NCBI RefSeq assembly: GCF_026013525.1
Contig: NZ_JAPDRA010000010.1
Span: 106,589-170,588, forward strand
DNA length: 64,000 bases
Reading direction: 5' to 3'
Source of the DNA: Sphingomonas canadensis
GTDB taxonomy: Bacteria; Pseudomonadota; Alphaproteobacteria; Sphingomonadales; Sphingomonadaceae
Shown here: piece after piece, positions 8,383 through 15,778 of the stretch
Position numbering within the stretch: the first letter of the stretch is position 1
Layout of the letters: each line of letters begins with the position of its first letter
Made by a program: the position numbers and the translations under genes
The notes under the pieces: generated by a model
What the model was told of the DNA's origin: nothing
Database searches by the model: none
The model's input: only the letters and a program-made list of their open reading frames with translations

Positions 8383-8785
8383 ACTCCCGCACGTCAGCTT
8401 CGGTATCGTTCCTGAAGTCGTAGGAATTCAGAAACGCGGTGAAATCCGTCTCGTAATCCATTCCTTCGCACGCGGCGATAAGCCCGATCATGAACCGCTG
8501 AACATAGGGCTCGTCGTACACCAGCGGAATCGTGCCGGGCAAATAGACCCGCCCGTCCACCACGAAGAACATCTCGTCTCCGGTATAGCCGCCGAACCGG
8601 TTCTTGGCGTTGACCTTGCCGATGATCATCTTCGGCCGTGTGCAACTCCTGACTTCCGAGAACCTGGCAGAATCCGGGTCATCCAAGTGCTTTCTCACCT
8701 CGGATTTCGCAGTCTCGACCGCCGCGTCGCACGCCGGCAGCACCACAAGCGCCAGAAGAGCAGCGGTCTGTCGGGCGCGGGTCAC
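8285..8785 (-). CDS. Predicted lipoprotein, phage cargo
   Basis: A 166-residue protein with a lipoprotein signal: a basic N-terminus, hydrophobic stretch and lipobox LPAC with Cys at residue 19. The mature part contains a conserved-looking block around MIIGKVNAKNRFGGYTG and VDGRVYLPGTIP, then a low-complexity Pro/Ala/Gly tail. It forms a two-gene unit with the HIRAN-like membrane protein (ATGA overlap). Neither belongs to tail morphogenesis, so they look like accessory genes expressed from the prophage. The last 98 bases overlap the RHH gene on the other strand. Confidence 0.6.
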   Translation of the reverse strand: MTRARQTAALLALVVLPACDAAVETAKSEVRKHLDDPDSARFSEVRSCTRPKMIIGKVNAKNRFGGYTGDEMFFVVDGRVYLPGTIPLVYDEPYVQRFMIGLIAACEGMDYETDFTAFLNSYDFRNDTEADVREFNPFRAPDAPAGGLPRRATGGPAASPSNGPQR

Positions 8786-9357
8786 CGGATCGCCACCAAT
8801 ATGCCGACGATCAACACCGATAGGATCACCGTTCCGATCACGATTTCCCAGGGCCGGATTTGCTCGTTGGCGGCGTCTGGCGCATCCTCAGAATCGATTG
8901 AACGGCAGAATTCGCCGCGTCTGGCATCCCACCGGCGAACGCCGACCTCGCCCGCTACGCTGAGCCAGAGCTGATAGGTGCCTTGCGGACCCATCACGGC
9001 GCGCCCGTCCGTGATTTTCGCCTTCGCCACCAGCGGCGCATGTAGGTCCGCAAGAACATGCAACAGGCCCTGCTCGTCCGAGCCTGAACGTAGGTATCCC
9101 GCCTTGTGGCCGTCGAGATGCACGGCCACGGCATATTCGTCATGCTCGTTATAGGGCTCCGGCCGCAGCTCCGCCGCGATCTCGATATCCACGCCATCCT
9201 CGTATCGCTCGCCGATCAGCAGATGATACGGGTCCTGACGCCAATATTCGCCGACAACCTCGACATTGAAATCGTCGCCCTCGTCGAGAAACCAAATGCC
9301 CTCGACATGGCACCAATCCGGCGGAAGCCGGTAAATTCCCTTCCCTGGCAGAACCAT
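8782..9357 (-). CDS. HIRAN-like domain protein with C-terminal membrane anchor
   Basis: A 191-residue protein. Residues 31-95 look like a HIRAN domain: NVEVVGEYW, then a variable part, then ELRPEPYNEHDEYAVAVHLD and GHKAGYL, which parallels the family's L-REPxNpyDpnAIAV--g-kvGYL pattern. The last about 25 residues are one membrane segment (IVIGTVILSVLIVGILVAI). HIRAN domains bind DNA ends or stalled forks in helicases, and stand-alone versions occur in mobile elements. A membrane-anchored version next to a lipoprotein is unusual. It is transcribed away from a divergent small secreted-protein gene, so the block has its own promoters. Confidence 0.6.
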   Translation of the reverse strand: MVLPGKGIYRLPPDWCHVEGIWFLDEGDDFNVEVVGEYWRQDPYHLLIGERYEDGVDIEIAAELRPEPYNEHDEYAVAVHLDGHKAGYLRSGSDEQGLLHVLADLHAPLVAKAKITDGRAVMGPQGTYQLWLSVAGEVGVRRWDARRGEFCRSIDSEDAPDAANEQIRPWEIVIGTVILSVLIVGILVAIR

Positions 9358-9415
9358 CGACTCGCCGTCTCCCCCATTGCATAGGGAATTCTATAGCGAA
9401 TCGTTGGAGGCGCGA

Positions 9416-9706
9416 ATGCTGATCGTCATCGCCTTGCTATCCGTCTTGCAGACGGCGCCCGCTACCTTGAACAAGAAAGTCGAAGTGGAAGGTCATACCT
9501 ATCGCGTCTACGTCCGAAACGGCGAGGTCAAGGTGTTCAATAAAAGCATGTTCGTGGCCATCGGCAAGGGGCGCACTGTCGATCGGCGCCGAGAGATGCG
9601 CGAGGCGGTGCGCATCGCCACCGGATGCGAGCTGGTCGATGAGTTCTGGCGGGAGCACATCCTTGCCGGTGAGCTGGATTGTTCTGCCGTCCCTACCTCC
9701 CGCTGA
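9416..9706 (+). CDS. Small secreted protein, phage cargo
   Basis: A 96-residue protein. The start at 9416 has a strong GGAGG five bases upstream. It opens with a signal peptide (MLIVIALLSVLQTAPATL) and continues as a compact, basic domain with EVEGHTYRVYVRNGEVKVFN. It is divergent from the HIRAN-like gene and ends tail to tail with the tail-chaperone frameshift product, overlapping it by 14 bases. No known family is recognised; it is likely periplasmic or surface-exposed. Confidence 0.6.
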   Translation: MLIVIALLSVLQTAPATLNKKVEVEGHTYRVYVRNGEVKVFNKSMFVAIGKGRTVDRRREMREAVRIATGCELVDEFWREHILAGELDCSAVPTSR

Positions 9707-10387
9707 CCTTCGCGCCCGTGAGCGCGGCGAAGATCTTCGCGTTATGCCATTCGATGTCGGCCGCGTTGGGCGGCTGGCGCTTGGGCTGGCCCATCACCTC
9801 GTCCATGCTGGGGTGGCCGCCCGGGAATTCGAACCGGCCCAGCGCCGATGTCATCCAGGCGGACCATCCGCGCCGGCGCCGGTAGGCCCGCACCGTCATC
9901 ATCGTCGTGCGCGGCGTTTCGCGCCGGAACGATTGCGTGCTGCCCCCGGCCTCCAGATAGCCGGAAAGCACCTTCAGCCAGCTCCAGCCTTCGCCTTTTT
10001 CGCCTTCGCGCCCCGGCCCTCCCGCCGGGCCTTGGCTTCCCCCGGGTCGGGCGCCTCCTCGCCCGGCTCGCTCGTCGCCACCGATCCCCAGAACGCCTGC
10101 GACAGCGCCCGGCTGAACTCCGGATCGGGGTTTTCGGCCAGCTTCTGGCAATCCTCGATCGAAAGCTCGGGATGGTTGCGCCGCGTGGCACCCCAGATGA
10201 TCGCGCGCATCATCGAAACCGGCGCCAGCCGCCTGCGCTGCGCCAGCCGCCATATCGTGGCGACGATATCCAGGTAATTGCGGTCGAGCACGTCCTCGAC
10301 CAGCATCCAGGCCTCATTGTCCATCACCAGATGGAAATGCTTGCCGTCGAGCTGGCACGTCGCCTCGCCCATCAAGCCCACCGCCAT
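9693..10387 (-). CDS. Tail assembly chaperone G-T fusion made by -1 frameshift (candidate)
   Basis: If ribosomes slip back one base at GAAAAAG (9995-10001), translation of the tail chaperone leaves its frame near residue 130 and continues for about 100 residues to TAG at 9693. The extension begins KGEGWSWLKVLSGYLEAGG and ends ALTGAKVSGR; it contains GRFEFPGGHPSMDEVMGQ. Many siphophages make a short G and a longer G-T chaperone in this way and need both to load the tail tube on the tape measure. The position between the tail tube and tape measure genes fits. A separate downstream gene is the alternative, but it lacks a good start with a ribosome binding site. Confidence 0.6.
9974..10387 (-). 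CDS. Phage tail assembly chaperone (GTA TAC family)
   Basis: A 137-residue protein right after the tail tube gene. The N-terminal part (MAVGLMGEATCQLDGKHFHL, then a helical region with VLDRNYLDIVATIWRLAQRR) matches the gene-transfer-agent type tail chaperone. The C-terminus is Ala/Lys-rich and basic (ARREGRGAKAKKAKAGAG) and contains the slippery codons AAA AAG eight codons before its TGA. This is the short, zero-frame form of the pair. Confidence 0.8.
   Translation of the reverse strand: MAVGLMGEATCQLDGKHFHLVMDNEAWMLVEDVLDRNYLDIVATIWRLAQRRRLAPVSMMRAIIWGATRRNHPELSIEDCQKLAENPDPEFSRALSQAFWGSVATSEPGEEAPDPGEAKARREGRGAKAKKAKAGAG
9995..10001 (-). other. Slippery heptamer GAAAAAG for -1 frameshift
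   Basis: On the minus strand the zero frame reads GCG AAA AAG GCG. A -1 slip after AAA AAG continues as GGC GAA GGC TGG and opens about 100 more codons. A-site AAG re-pairs perfectly as AAA; the P-site would mismatch at one base, so efficiency is expected to be lower than at A AAA AAG. Confidence 0.55.
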
Positions 10388-10409
10388 GTCGGTTCCCCTC
10401 TGGCCGCGA

Positions 10410-10835
10410 TCAGGCGTCGGCCGGCGTCACGCCGCCCGATCCCTGGAAGGTCAGGATGGCCTCCTGCTGGCCTTCGAGCGCCTGGTCCTGAACCTGATAG
10501 TTGGTCAGGATCGCTTCGCCGTCCAGCATCCGGTTGCCGCTGCCGCCCGGGAACACGCGGCGATAGGCGCGCGGCTCCTTGTCGGTATAGGCATCGAGCA
10601 GCAGCAGATCGGTCGCCGAGCCCGAGTCATACTGGATGCGCACGGTGAACGTGCCCGGCTCCGGCAGCGCCTCGGCCTTGTAGGTGTGCCCGCCCGTCGT
10701 CTTGTGGTTCGACGTGCGATAGGTGCCGCGCGTGGGGTTCGGGAATGCGGCGCTGAGTACGCCGTCGATCTCGGTCAGCGTGCCGGCGGAATCGGCCAGC
10801 CAGAACTCGCCGCCGAAATTGGGCTGGGAACTCAT
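10410..10835 (-). CDS. Phage major tail tube protein
   Basis: A 141-residue protein with AGGAG nine bases before ATG 10835. It is beta-rich, opening MSSQPNFGGEFWLADSAG and containing KTTGGHTYKAEALPEPGTF and ILTNYQVQDQALEGQQEA. This pattern, and a location between the tail terminator and tail chaperone, identify the lambda/HK97-type tail tube subunit that polymerises around the tape measure. Length is at the short end for tail tube proteins. Confidence 0.85.
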   Translation of the reverse strand: MSSQPNFGGEFWLADSAGTLTEIDGVLSAAFPNPTRGTYRTSNHKTTGGHTYKAEALPEPGTFTVRIQYDSGSATDLLLLDAYTDKEPRAYRRVFPGGSGNRMLDGEAILTNYQVQDQALEGQQEAILTFQGSGGVTPADA

Positions 10836-10862
10836 GGGAATCTACTCCTGGTGTTTCGCCGG

Positions 10863-11285
10863 TCAGGCGACGATGGGTTGATGATTGAACCGGACCCTTC
10901 GCAGCACGCGATAGATCTCCAGCCCGTCCACAAGCGACTTGTCCTCGATGCCGGCAGCGAGCATTCCGGGATGAAACCGCACGCCCGCCACATCGGCGTA
11001 GGGAACCCGCTCCATTTCGGTCAGCGCGGCCCGCGCCAGCGCCATCGCCGCGTCGGGATCGAGCGCATAGGCCTCCAGGTCCACGATCGCGGTGTCGAAT
11101 CCGGTCGGCCCGCGATGCGTCCAGCCGCGGCCCATATGCACCGTGCCCAGCACCAGCGCCGGCAGCACGTCGCTCCAGGCCTTCACCTCGCCCGGCCGTT
11201 CCCGTTCGAACCAGCCGATGCGGTCCCCGGCAAGCGCGGCGACGGGCGCCGCGCCGGTCATGCGCAGCAGCAGCGCCTCGTTCAT
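10863..11285 (-). CDS. Tail terminator protein (DUF3168)
   Basis: A 140-residue protein. The segments VKAWSDVLPALVLGTVHMGR, a central TAIVDLEAYALDPDAAMALA and the C-terminal RVLRRVRFNHQPIV fit the DUF3168 family, which caps the tail tube and meets the head. It sits between the head-tail adaptor and the tail tube gene, the expected place. Its start is four bases before the end of the adaptor gene. Confidence 0.85.
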   Translation of the reverse strand: MNEALLLRMTGAAPVAALAGDRIGWFERERPGEVKAWSDVLPALVLGTVHMGRGWTHRGPTGFDTAIVDLEAYALDPDAAMALARAALTEMERVPYADVAGVRFHPGMLAAGIEDKSLVDGLEIYRVLRRVRFNHQPIVA

Positions 11286-11289
11286 GCCG

Positions 11290-11628
11290 TCACCCCTTCG
11301 CCGCGATCGCGGTGAATTCGAGCTCGAAGTTGCGGCCGTTGACCGGCGTGATCGCGGTCACGTTCCACGCCTGGCCGTCCATCAGGATCCGGCAGTCGGT
11401 TTCGCGCAGCGCGCGCAGCGCGGCCGATGAGAGCACCCGGAACGTGGCCGCCGCGCTCGCGCCCTCGGCAGCCGCATTGCGGCGCTCCTCGGCACGGCCG
11501 TAGCTGACGGCCGCCCAGGCCATCTGCACATGCTGCCATTCCGCCGGCACCTTGGGGCCGAGCGGACTCTTCACATGATGCGCGCGCTGGAACTCGATCC
11601 GCCGATTGCGTGCGCCGGCCGGAAGCAT
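11290..11628 (-). CDS. Phage head-tail adaptor (head closure) protein
   Basis: A 112-residue protein starting at ATG 11628, directly after the stop of the small upstream gene. It begins MLPAGARNRRIEFQRAHHVK, contains QHVQMAWAAVSYGRAEERRN and ends in a beta-rich domain with GQAWNVTAITPVNGRNFELE. This is the head closure family (HK97 gp7/SPP1 gp16 type) that plugs the portal-connector complex. Confidence 0.85.
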   Translation of the reverse strand: MLPAGARNRRIEFQRAHHVKSPLGPKVPAEWQHVQMAWAAVSYGRAEERRNAAAEGASAAATFRVLSSAALRALRETDCRILMDGQAWNVTAITPVNGRNFELEFTAIAAKG

Positions 11629-11745
11629 CTATCCCGCCCCCCGGCCCGTGCTGGTGACGTGCTCGCTGCCCTCTTCGAACACAGGCCCCACCCTCACCCC
11701 GCCGGACACCATCTGGTCCGCGCGGGTGAAACGGATCGTCTGCAT
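11629..11745 (-). CDS. 38-residue phage protein between connector genes
   Basis: A very small gene starting at ATG 11745 (TGATG overlap with the upstream stop) and ending with TAG directly before the head closure ATG. The predicted product begins MQTIRFTRADQMVSGGVRVG and has no membrane segment. Tight fit between two head genes and consistent reading suggest it is real; small proteins of this type often occupy this place. Function unknown. Confidence 0.6.
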   Translation of the reverse strand: MQTIRFTRADQMVSGGVRVGPVFEEGSEHVTSTGRGAG

Positions 11746-12155
11746 CAGAGCGCGACGCCGCTCGCCTGAATGTCGATGTTGAGCACGGTCGTGGACGTGG
11801 CCATGCCCAGGAACGTGGCGTATTCGCCCGATCCCACATCGGCGACCGGACACGTGCCGCCCGGCGTGTCGGACAGGTAATAGCCCACGCCCGCGGTCAG
11901 CGTGCCGCCGATCGTCACGGGACCGCTCAGTGCGATCGCCACCGGCTGGCCATTCGCGCCGCCGTTGAGCGCGATGCCGCGCGGCACCCGCGCCGCGGCC
12001 GTCGCCGAATTGCTGTCCGCCAGCAGATAGCGGCCGGTCGCGGCGTCCTTGTAGACCCACTGGCCCGCGGTGATCGTGGTCCCCGCCGTGCCATGCTCCA
12101 CGCGCGCCCCGGCGCCGGCCACCACACTGGTGGCCGTGATCGAAATATCGGACAT
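11745..12155 (-). CDS. Phage head decoration/structural-like protein
   Basis: A 136-residue protein with GGAG seven bases before ATG 12155. It is rich in Ala, Gly, Thr and Val and beta-prone, with AGQWVYKDAATGRYLLADSN and GPVTIGGTLTAGVGYYLSD. Such small beta-sandwich proteins are common as capsid-decoration or fibre-like subunits. It lies between the connector and the head closure genes. The exact role is inferred from composition. Confidence 0.6.
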   Translation of the reverse strand: MSDISITATSVVAGAGARVEHGTAGTTITAGQWVYKDAATGRYLLADSNSATAAARVPRGIALNGGANGQPVAIALSGPVTIGGTLTAGVGYYLSDTPGGTCPVADVGSGEYATFLGMATSTTVLNIDIQASGVAL

Positions 12156-12189
12156 GAAAATTCTCCTCGAATGAACTCGTCGGCGCCGC

Positions 12190-12780
12190 TCAGATCACGG
12201 GCAGCCGGAACGGCGCGCACAGCGGCCGGTAACCAAGCGGCAGTTCCACCGCGTTGTTCTGCGAGCTGGTGGCGCTCACCGCCTCGCGATTGAGATACAG
12301 GTGGCCCAGCATCAGCTTCGCTGCCGCGATCAGCGGCGCCGGAGCTTCGCCCGCGGCGAAACCGGCATTGCAGGTCACGACGATGTCGCCGTTTGAGACC
12401 GGCCACGACTTGCCCGCGGCCGGAGCAAGCCTTCCACCCGCCAGCACACGCCATTCCCCGTCGGAAAGCGGCGTGGCGACTCCGTCGCGGTCGGCATATT
12501 CAACCGCCGTCACCGTGATCGTGGCATAGGGGCCAAAGGGCAGCCGCAGCGCCCATGCGCACCGCGGAAAGCCTGAAAAGACGATCGACAGATCCTCGCG
12601 CGGCCCAAGAAACAGGCCGCAATGGCGCTCCACCGAATCGATCGCAGCATCGCGCAGCACCGCGATCAGCGCGTCCTCTTCCTCGGTATCGACGCGCAGA
12701 TGCGCGCGCGCCTCCGCCAGCGAGATCAGCGCTTCGCCATAACCGTCAGGCATCGCCTGCGGTACGATGTGAAAACCCAT
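12190..12780 (-). CDS. Phage head-tail connector protein (gp6-like)
   Basis: A 196-residue protein. The N-terminus has the connector motif ALISLAEARAHLRVDTEEED, then a helix (LIAVLRDAAIDSVERHCG) and a C-terminal helical part with IAAAKLMLGHLYLNREAVS. This is the gp6-like family (HK97 gp6/SPP1 gp15) that docks under the portal. It follows the portal and collagen-like genes in the head operon. The C-terminus is somewhat longer than usual. Confidence 0.85.
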   Translation of the reverse strand: MGFHIVPQAMPDGYGEALISLAEARAHLRVDTEEEDALIAVLRDAAIDSVERHCGLFLGPREDLSIVFSGFPRCAWALRLPFGPYATITVTAVEYADRDGVATPLSDGEWRVLAGGRLAPAAGKSWPVSNGDIVVTCNAGFAAGEAPAPLIAAAKLMLGHLYLNREAVSATSSQNNAVELPLGYRPLCAPFRLPVI

Positions 12781-12789
12781 CGTGCCCGC

Positions 12790-14013
12790 TCAGCCTCTCA
12801 GTTTCGAAAGGAGCGGATAAAGATCGCATTGAACAGCGGAGCCGTCCGAGTTGACCAGTGTCAACATGCCCTCACCGTCAACGTGCAGTTGTTCGACGCG
12901 CGGGCCTGGTGGACCGCGATCGCCGCGATCGCCCTTTTCGCCTCGGCTTCCGCGTTCGCCGCGTTGAGCGAGTAGCCGCCAGCCTTCACCCGGACACACG
13001 CCCGGCTCATTGCGGATTGCGACGAACGATGCGCCGTTGAGCGCAACGACGTCGTTGAGCTCGTAAGATATGTCGGGTTGCCAGAGGCCGAGCGCCTTAA
13101 ATCCGCGGCCGGGCGCGCCTTCCGCGCCGCGTTCAGCAAGGCAAACCCAGTCGTCGCCTGGCGGCTCCTGTGCGGTGTCGCACCTCGCCTGCCAGCTCGC
13201 TCCCGCATGCGTCCTGACATCGCCCTCATGGTGTACGCCCGGCGTCCACGCGCGAACGGCGGGAAGCTTTCCGTCCTTTCCGTCGACGCCGTCGCGACCG
13301 GCCGGGCCAGGCTCCAAAGGAACGCGGTATCGGTATTCGATATCGCCCACGCTGAAGCTGAGGATCAGGTCTCCGTCGTCGCGATCGACCTGAACGTGCT
13401 CGAGGTCACGCCCATCGCGCCCGTCCTTGCCGTCCCGGCCGGCCGGGCCGGGTTGGCCCGGCGCGGGCGGGTTGGCGGCCAGCCAGGTGCGCACGGCAGC
13501 TTCGAGCGCTTCGTCGCTGACCGGTTCGCCGTCCTTGCCGTCCCGGCCGGCCGGGCCGGGTTGGCCCGGCGCGGGCGGGTTGGCGGCCAGCCAGGTGCGC
13601 ACGGCAGCTTCGAGCGCTTCGTCGCTGACCGGTTCGCCGTCCTTGCCGTCCCGGCCGGCCGGGCCGGGTTGGCCCGGCGCGGGCGGGTTGGCGGCCAGCC
13701 AGGTGCGCACGGCAGCTTCGAGCGCTTCGTCGCTGACCGGTTCACCGTCCTTGCCGTCGCGCCCGGCCGGGCCGGGTTCGCCGTCACGCACCTGCGCGAC
13801 GCGATCCGCCAGCCGCTGCTCGAGCAGCGTCAGCCTAAGCTCGCGCTCGGCATTGATCCGACCGATGTCGGAGAGCGCCGCGTCGATCCGCAGCTTTGTC
13901 TCCCGCTCGATCTGTCCAGCCACGGCGCCGAGCTCCTCGGCGAGCAGCTCAAATGGAGACTTGGATTCGGGCACGGGCGGCTCGGAATGCTTCGAGCATT
14001 CGCGCATTGTCAT
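12790..14013 (-). CDS. Collagen-like phage fibre/decoration protein with carbohydrate-binding-like module
   Basis: A 407-residue protein. Residues about 1-75 are helical and charged; residues about 75-190 hold three near-identical 36-residue repeats with G-X-Y triplets (GEPGPAGRDGKDGEP) alternating with helices (SDEALEAAVRTWLAANPPAP). More G-X-Y tracts follow. Around 300-345 a Trp-rich stretch (ALGLWQPDISYELNDVVALN) looks like a CBM5/12-type sugar-binding module. It overlaps the portal gene by 65 bases, long for this operon, so translation may begin later. Collagen-like proteins with such modules are known as head fibres; placement after the portal fits. Confidence 0.75.
   Translation of the reverse strand: MTMRECSKHSEPPVPESKSPFELLAEELGAVAGQIERETKLRIDAALSDIGRINAERELRLTLLEQRLADRVAQVRDGEPGPAGRDGKDGEPVSDEALEAAVRTWLAANPPAPGQPGPAGRDGKDGEPVSDEALEAAVRTWLAANPPAPGQPGPAGRDGKDGEPVSDEALEAAVRTWLAANPPAPGQPGPAGRDGKDGRDGRDLEHVQVDRDDGDLILSFSVGDIEYRYRVPLEPGPAGRDGVDGKDGKLPAVRAWTPGVHHEGDVRTHAGASWQARCDTAQEPPGDDWVCLAERGAEGAPGRGFKALGLWQPDISYELNDVVALNGASFVAIRNEPGVCPGEGWRLLAQRGERGSRGEKGDRGDRGPPGPRVEQLHVDGEGMLTLVNSDGSAVQCDLYPLLSKLRG
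13421..13744. repeat. Three tandem 108-bp coding repeats
   Basis: The unit beginning CCGTCCTTGCCGTCCCGGCC recurs at 13421, 13529 and 13637, with a degenerate fourth copy starting at 13745. Each unit encodes 36 residues of the collagen-like protein. The copies are almost identical in DNA, so the number may vary through recombination or polymerase slippage. Confidence 0.95.
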
Positions 14014-15334
14014 TCGCCGGCGGCTCCTCGTCTATCGGGTCGGCCGCCGGAGCGGCTGGCGTGGGCGTACTGTCAGGCTGCAGCTCGCTCCCGTAGCTGA
14101 GCGGCACAACCTGCTGCTGCACACGTGGCATTGCGCCATGACCGCCCGGCACGATCGGAAGATCGATTTCATTTCGAGCCTCATCGGGCGCAAAAATGCC
14201 GCCAATCACGCCGTCCTTCAGTGCCGCGATCATGTCCTTGAACGCGCTTCGCAACAGCGCCTTGGTGTCGAATTCCAGATACTCGTCGGGCATTCCGGCG
14301 AGCCCGAACAGCTGGCCGAACGCTTCCTCGACGTGGTTGAGCGCAAACCCGAGCCCGCTCGCGATCCACGACTGCATCAGCAGCTCGGTCGACGCGAACG
14401 TCGTCCCGCCGAGCCCCAGAACCTGCAGCGGCATCCGAAAGGCCAGCGCGACGTTCTGGTCGGTCATCTTCAGCAGTTCGGCAAGATCCGCGTCCTTGGC
14501 GCTGCCGGTAACGGGCTTTGCCTTGAGGCCCGCCGTCAGAATGGGCGTGCGCCCGGCGTTCTCTCCCTGAGTCTGCATGTCCCAGATCTCGCGAAGCTCG
14601 GTCACCTGCGCGCGGTCTAGCTTCTCGTCCGTCTCGAGCATGAACGACGGGCGCGCCTGGTTCAGGTAATATGCCACCTGCTGGCTGAGCGCCGCGCCCG
14701 CCATTGCGCGGTCCAGCACCGTCGCCAGTATCGGGCTCTCGCCTTTCAGCGGGTGCCGCGGCGTGTGTAGGCGCACGTGCAGCACATCGCGTGCCGGGAT
14801 CGGCAACGACATATCGAAACGCCGCTCGAGCACTTCATTGCCGGCCAGATAATAGAAGATTGATCCGTCGCCAGCGATCAGGGGCTGGCCGTGCCGCATC
14901 AGGTGCAGCTCGGCGATCTCGCCGCGATTATTGCGAATCGCGACGCCGAAGGTCTCACCTTTCTCGTACAGCCTCCGCCCGAGGTTAAGCACCAGGTCGG
15001 AAATCGTCTGATAGTTGTTCGGGCGCTTCATGATCCGCGTTAGAGCGGAGTTCACGACGCGCTCGCGCCCGCCATCGGCCTTCTTGCGCCAATGGCTGCC
15101 CGGGCACATTGCCATCGTCTGCGAATAGGCGGAGACGCAGGCCTCCACCATCGCCCCGCCGTCGCCATAGGGCTGCAGCGAATGGCCTGCCTGCCACCAG
15201 TTCGACAGTCGTCCCGCCGCGGCCGAAAGCCAGCCGTCACCAAGCAAATACGGGCCTGTTCGGTACTGGCCTTCAGCAGCCTTTGCGCGCCGCGGCGCGA
15301 TGGCGCGCCCGATCAGCGCCAGCGCACTAGCCAT
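13949..15334 (-). CDS. Phage portal protein (HK97 family)
   Basis: A 461-residue protein. Segments typical of the family include an N-terminal part with MVEACVSAYSQTMAMCPGSH, then RPNNYQTISDLVLNLGRRLY, FDMSLPIPARDVLHVRLHTP and FASTELLMQSWIASGLGFAL. It forms the dodecameric ring at the capsid vertex through which DNA enters and leaves. Its start overlaps the small membrane protein gene by eight bases. Unusually it comes after, not before, the protease/capsid gene. Confidence 0.95.
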   Translation of the reverse strand: MASALALIGRAIAPRRAKAAEGQYRTGPYLLGDGWLSAAAGRLSNWWQAGHSLQPYGDGGAMVEACVSAYSQTMAMCPGSHWRKKADGGRERVVNSALTRIMKRPNNYQTISDLVLNLGRRLYEKGETFGVAIRNNRGEIAELHLMRHGQPLIAGDGSIFYYLAGNEVLERRFDMSLPIPARDVLHVRLHTPRHPLKGESPILATVLDRAMAGAALSQQVAYYLNQARPSFMLETDEKLDRAQVTELREIWDMQTQGENAGRTPILTAGLKAKPVTGSAKDADLAELLKMTDQNVALAFRMPLQVLGLGGTTFASTELLMQSWIASGLGFALNHVEEAFGQLFGLAGMPDEYLEFDTKALLRSAFKDMIAALKDGVIGGIFAPDEARNEIDLPIVPGGHGAMPRVQQQVVPLSYGSELQPDSTPTPAAPAADPIDEEPPANDNARMLEAFRAARARIQVSI

Positions 15335-15500
15335 CCGCCTTCAGCCCGGAACGTACCAAGGCAGCAGCGACCATTAGCATCGCACCGCCGGTCACAAAAG
15401 CCCAGCCCGCACCCGCGAGCAGATAGACGCCCGCGATCGTCGCGCACATCGATGACAGGAACAGCGCTAACACAAGCAGGGTCGCGGGGCCGGCGGGCAC
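15327..15500 (-). CDS. 57-residue membrane protein in the head operon
   Basis: A small gene starting with GTG at 15500, sharing one base with the upstream stop (TAGTG), and ending inside the portal start. The product has two likely membrane segments, TLLVLALFLSSMCATIAGVY and a second with GWAFVTGGAMLMVAAALV. It has no charged catalytic residues. A two-pass membrane protein inside the head operon is odd; it could be a holin-like or superinfection protein, but nothing more can be said. Confidence 0.6.
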   Translation of the reverse strand: MPAGPATLLVLALFLSSMCATIAGVYLLAGAGWAFVTGGAMLMVAAALVRSGLKADG

Positions 15501-15730
15501 TATTTCTTCGCCTTCGCCTTCTCGGCCGCGGCGGCCTTCGCCTTCTCAACGGCTATCGCGCCGGCAGCGCGAAGCGCTTCCGCATCGTCGACGCCGATCG
15601 ACCACGGCACGCCGCCGCGCATCGCCACGGCGGTGCCGTCGGCGTGGCGCAGCACCCCGTCCTCGTCGGGCGCAACGTCGTTCGGATCGGCCGTTCGACC
15701 GTCCTCGAGCTTGTACCAGGTCTCGCGCAT
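15500..15730 (-). CDS. Small phage protein with Ala/Lys tail
   Basis: A 76-residue protein with AAGGAG seven bases before ATG 15730. The first 45 residues are polar with Asp and Gly turns (ADPNDVAPDEDGVLRHADGT); the last 20 are an Ala/Lys helix. It lies after the decoration-like gene and after a 10-bp hairpin. The function is unknown. Confidence 0.65.
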   Translation of the reverse strand: MRETWYKLEDGRTADPNDVAPDEDGVLRHADGTAVAMRGGVPWSIGVDDAEALRAAGAIAVEKAKAAAAEKAKAKK

Positions 15731-15751
15731 CAGCAGGCTCCTTGGTGGAAA

Positions 15752-15773
15752 CGGGGCGGCCGGGGCCGCCCCG
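15752..15773 (-). terminator. 10-bp perfect hairpin in the head operon leader
   Basis: CGGGGCGGCC pairs with GGCCGCCCCG across a two-base centre (realistically 9 bp with a four-base loop). There is no U-run; it is followed on the minus strand by an AAGGAG ribosome binding site. It may reduce read-through after the very abundant capsid genes or stabilise the 3' end of their messenger. Confidence 0.45.
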
Positions 15774-15778
15774 CCCGA

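Noticed and set aside
9377..9415. TTGCAT and TATAGC as a -35/-10 promoter before the secreted protein gene
   Set aside because: The spacing is only nine bases, too short for a sigma-70 promoter.
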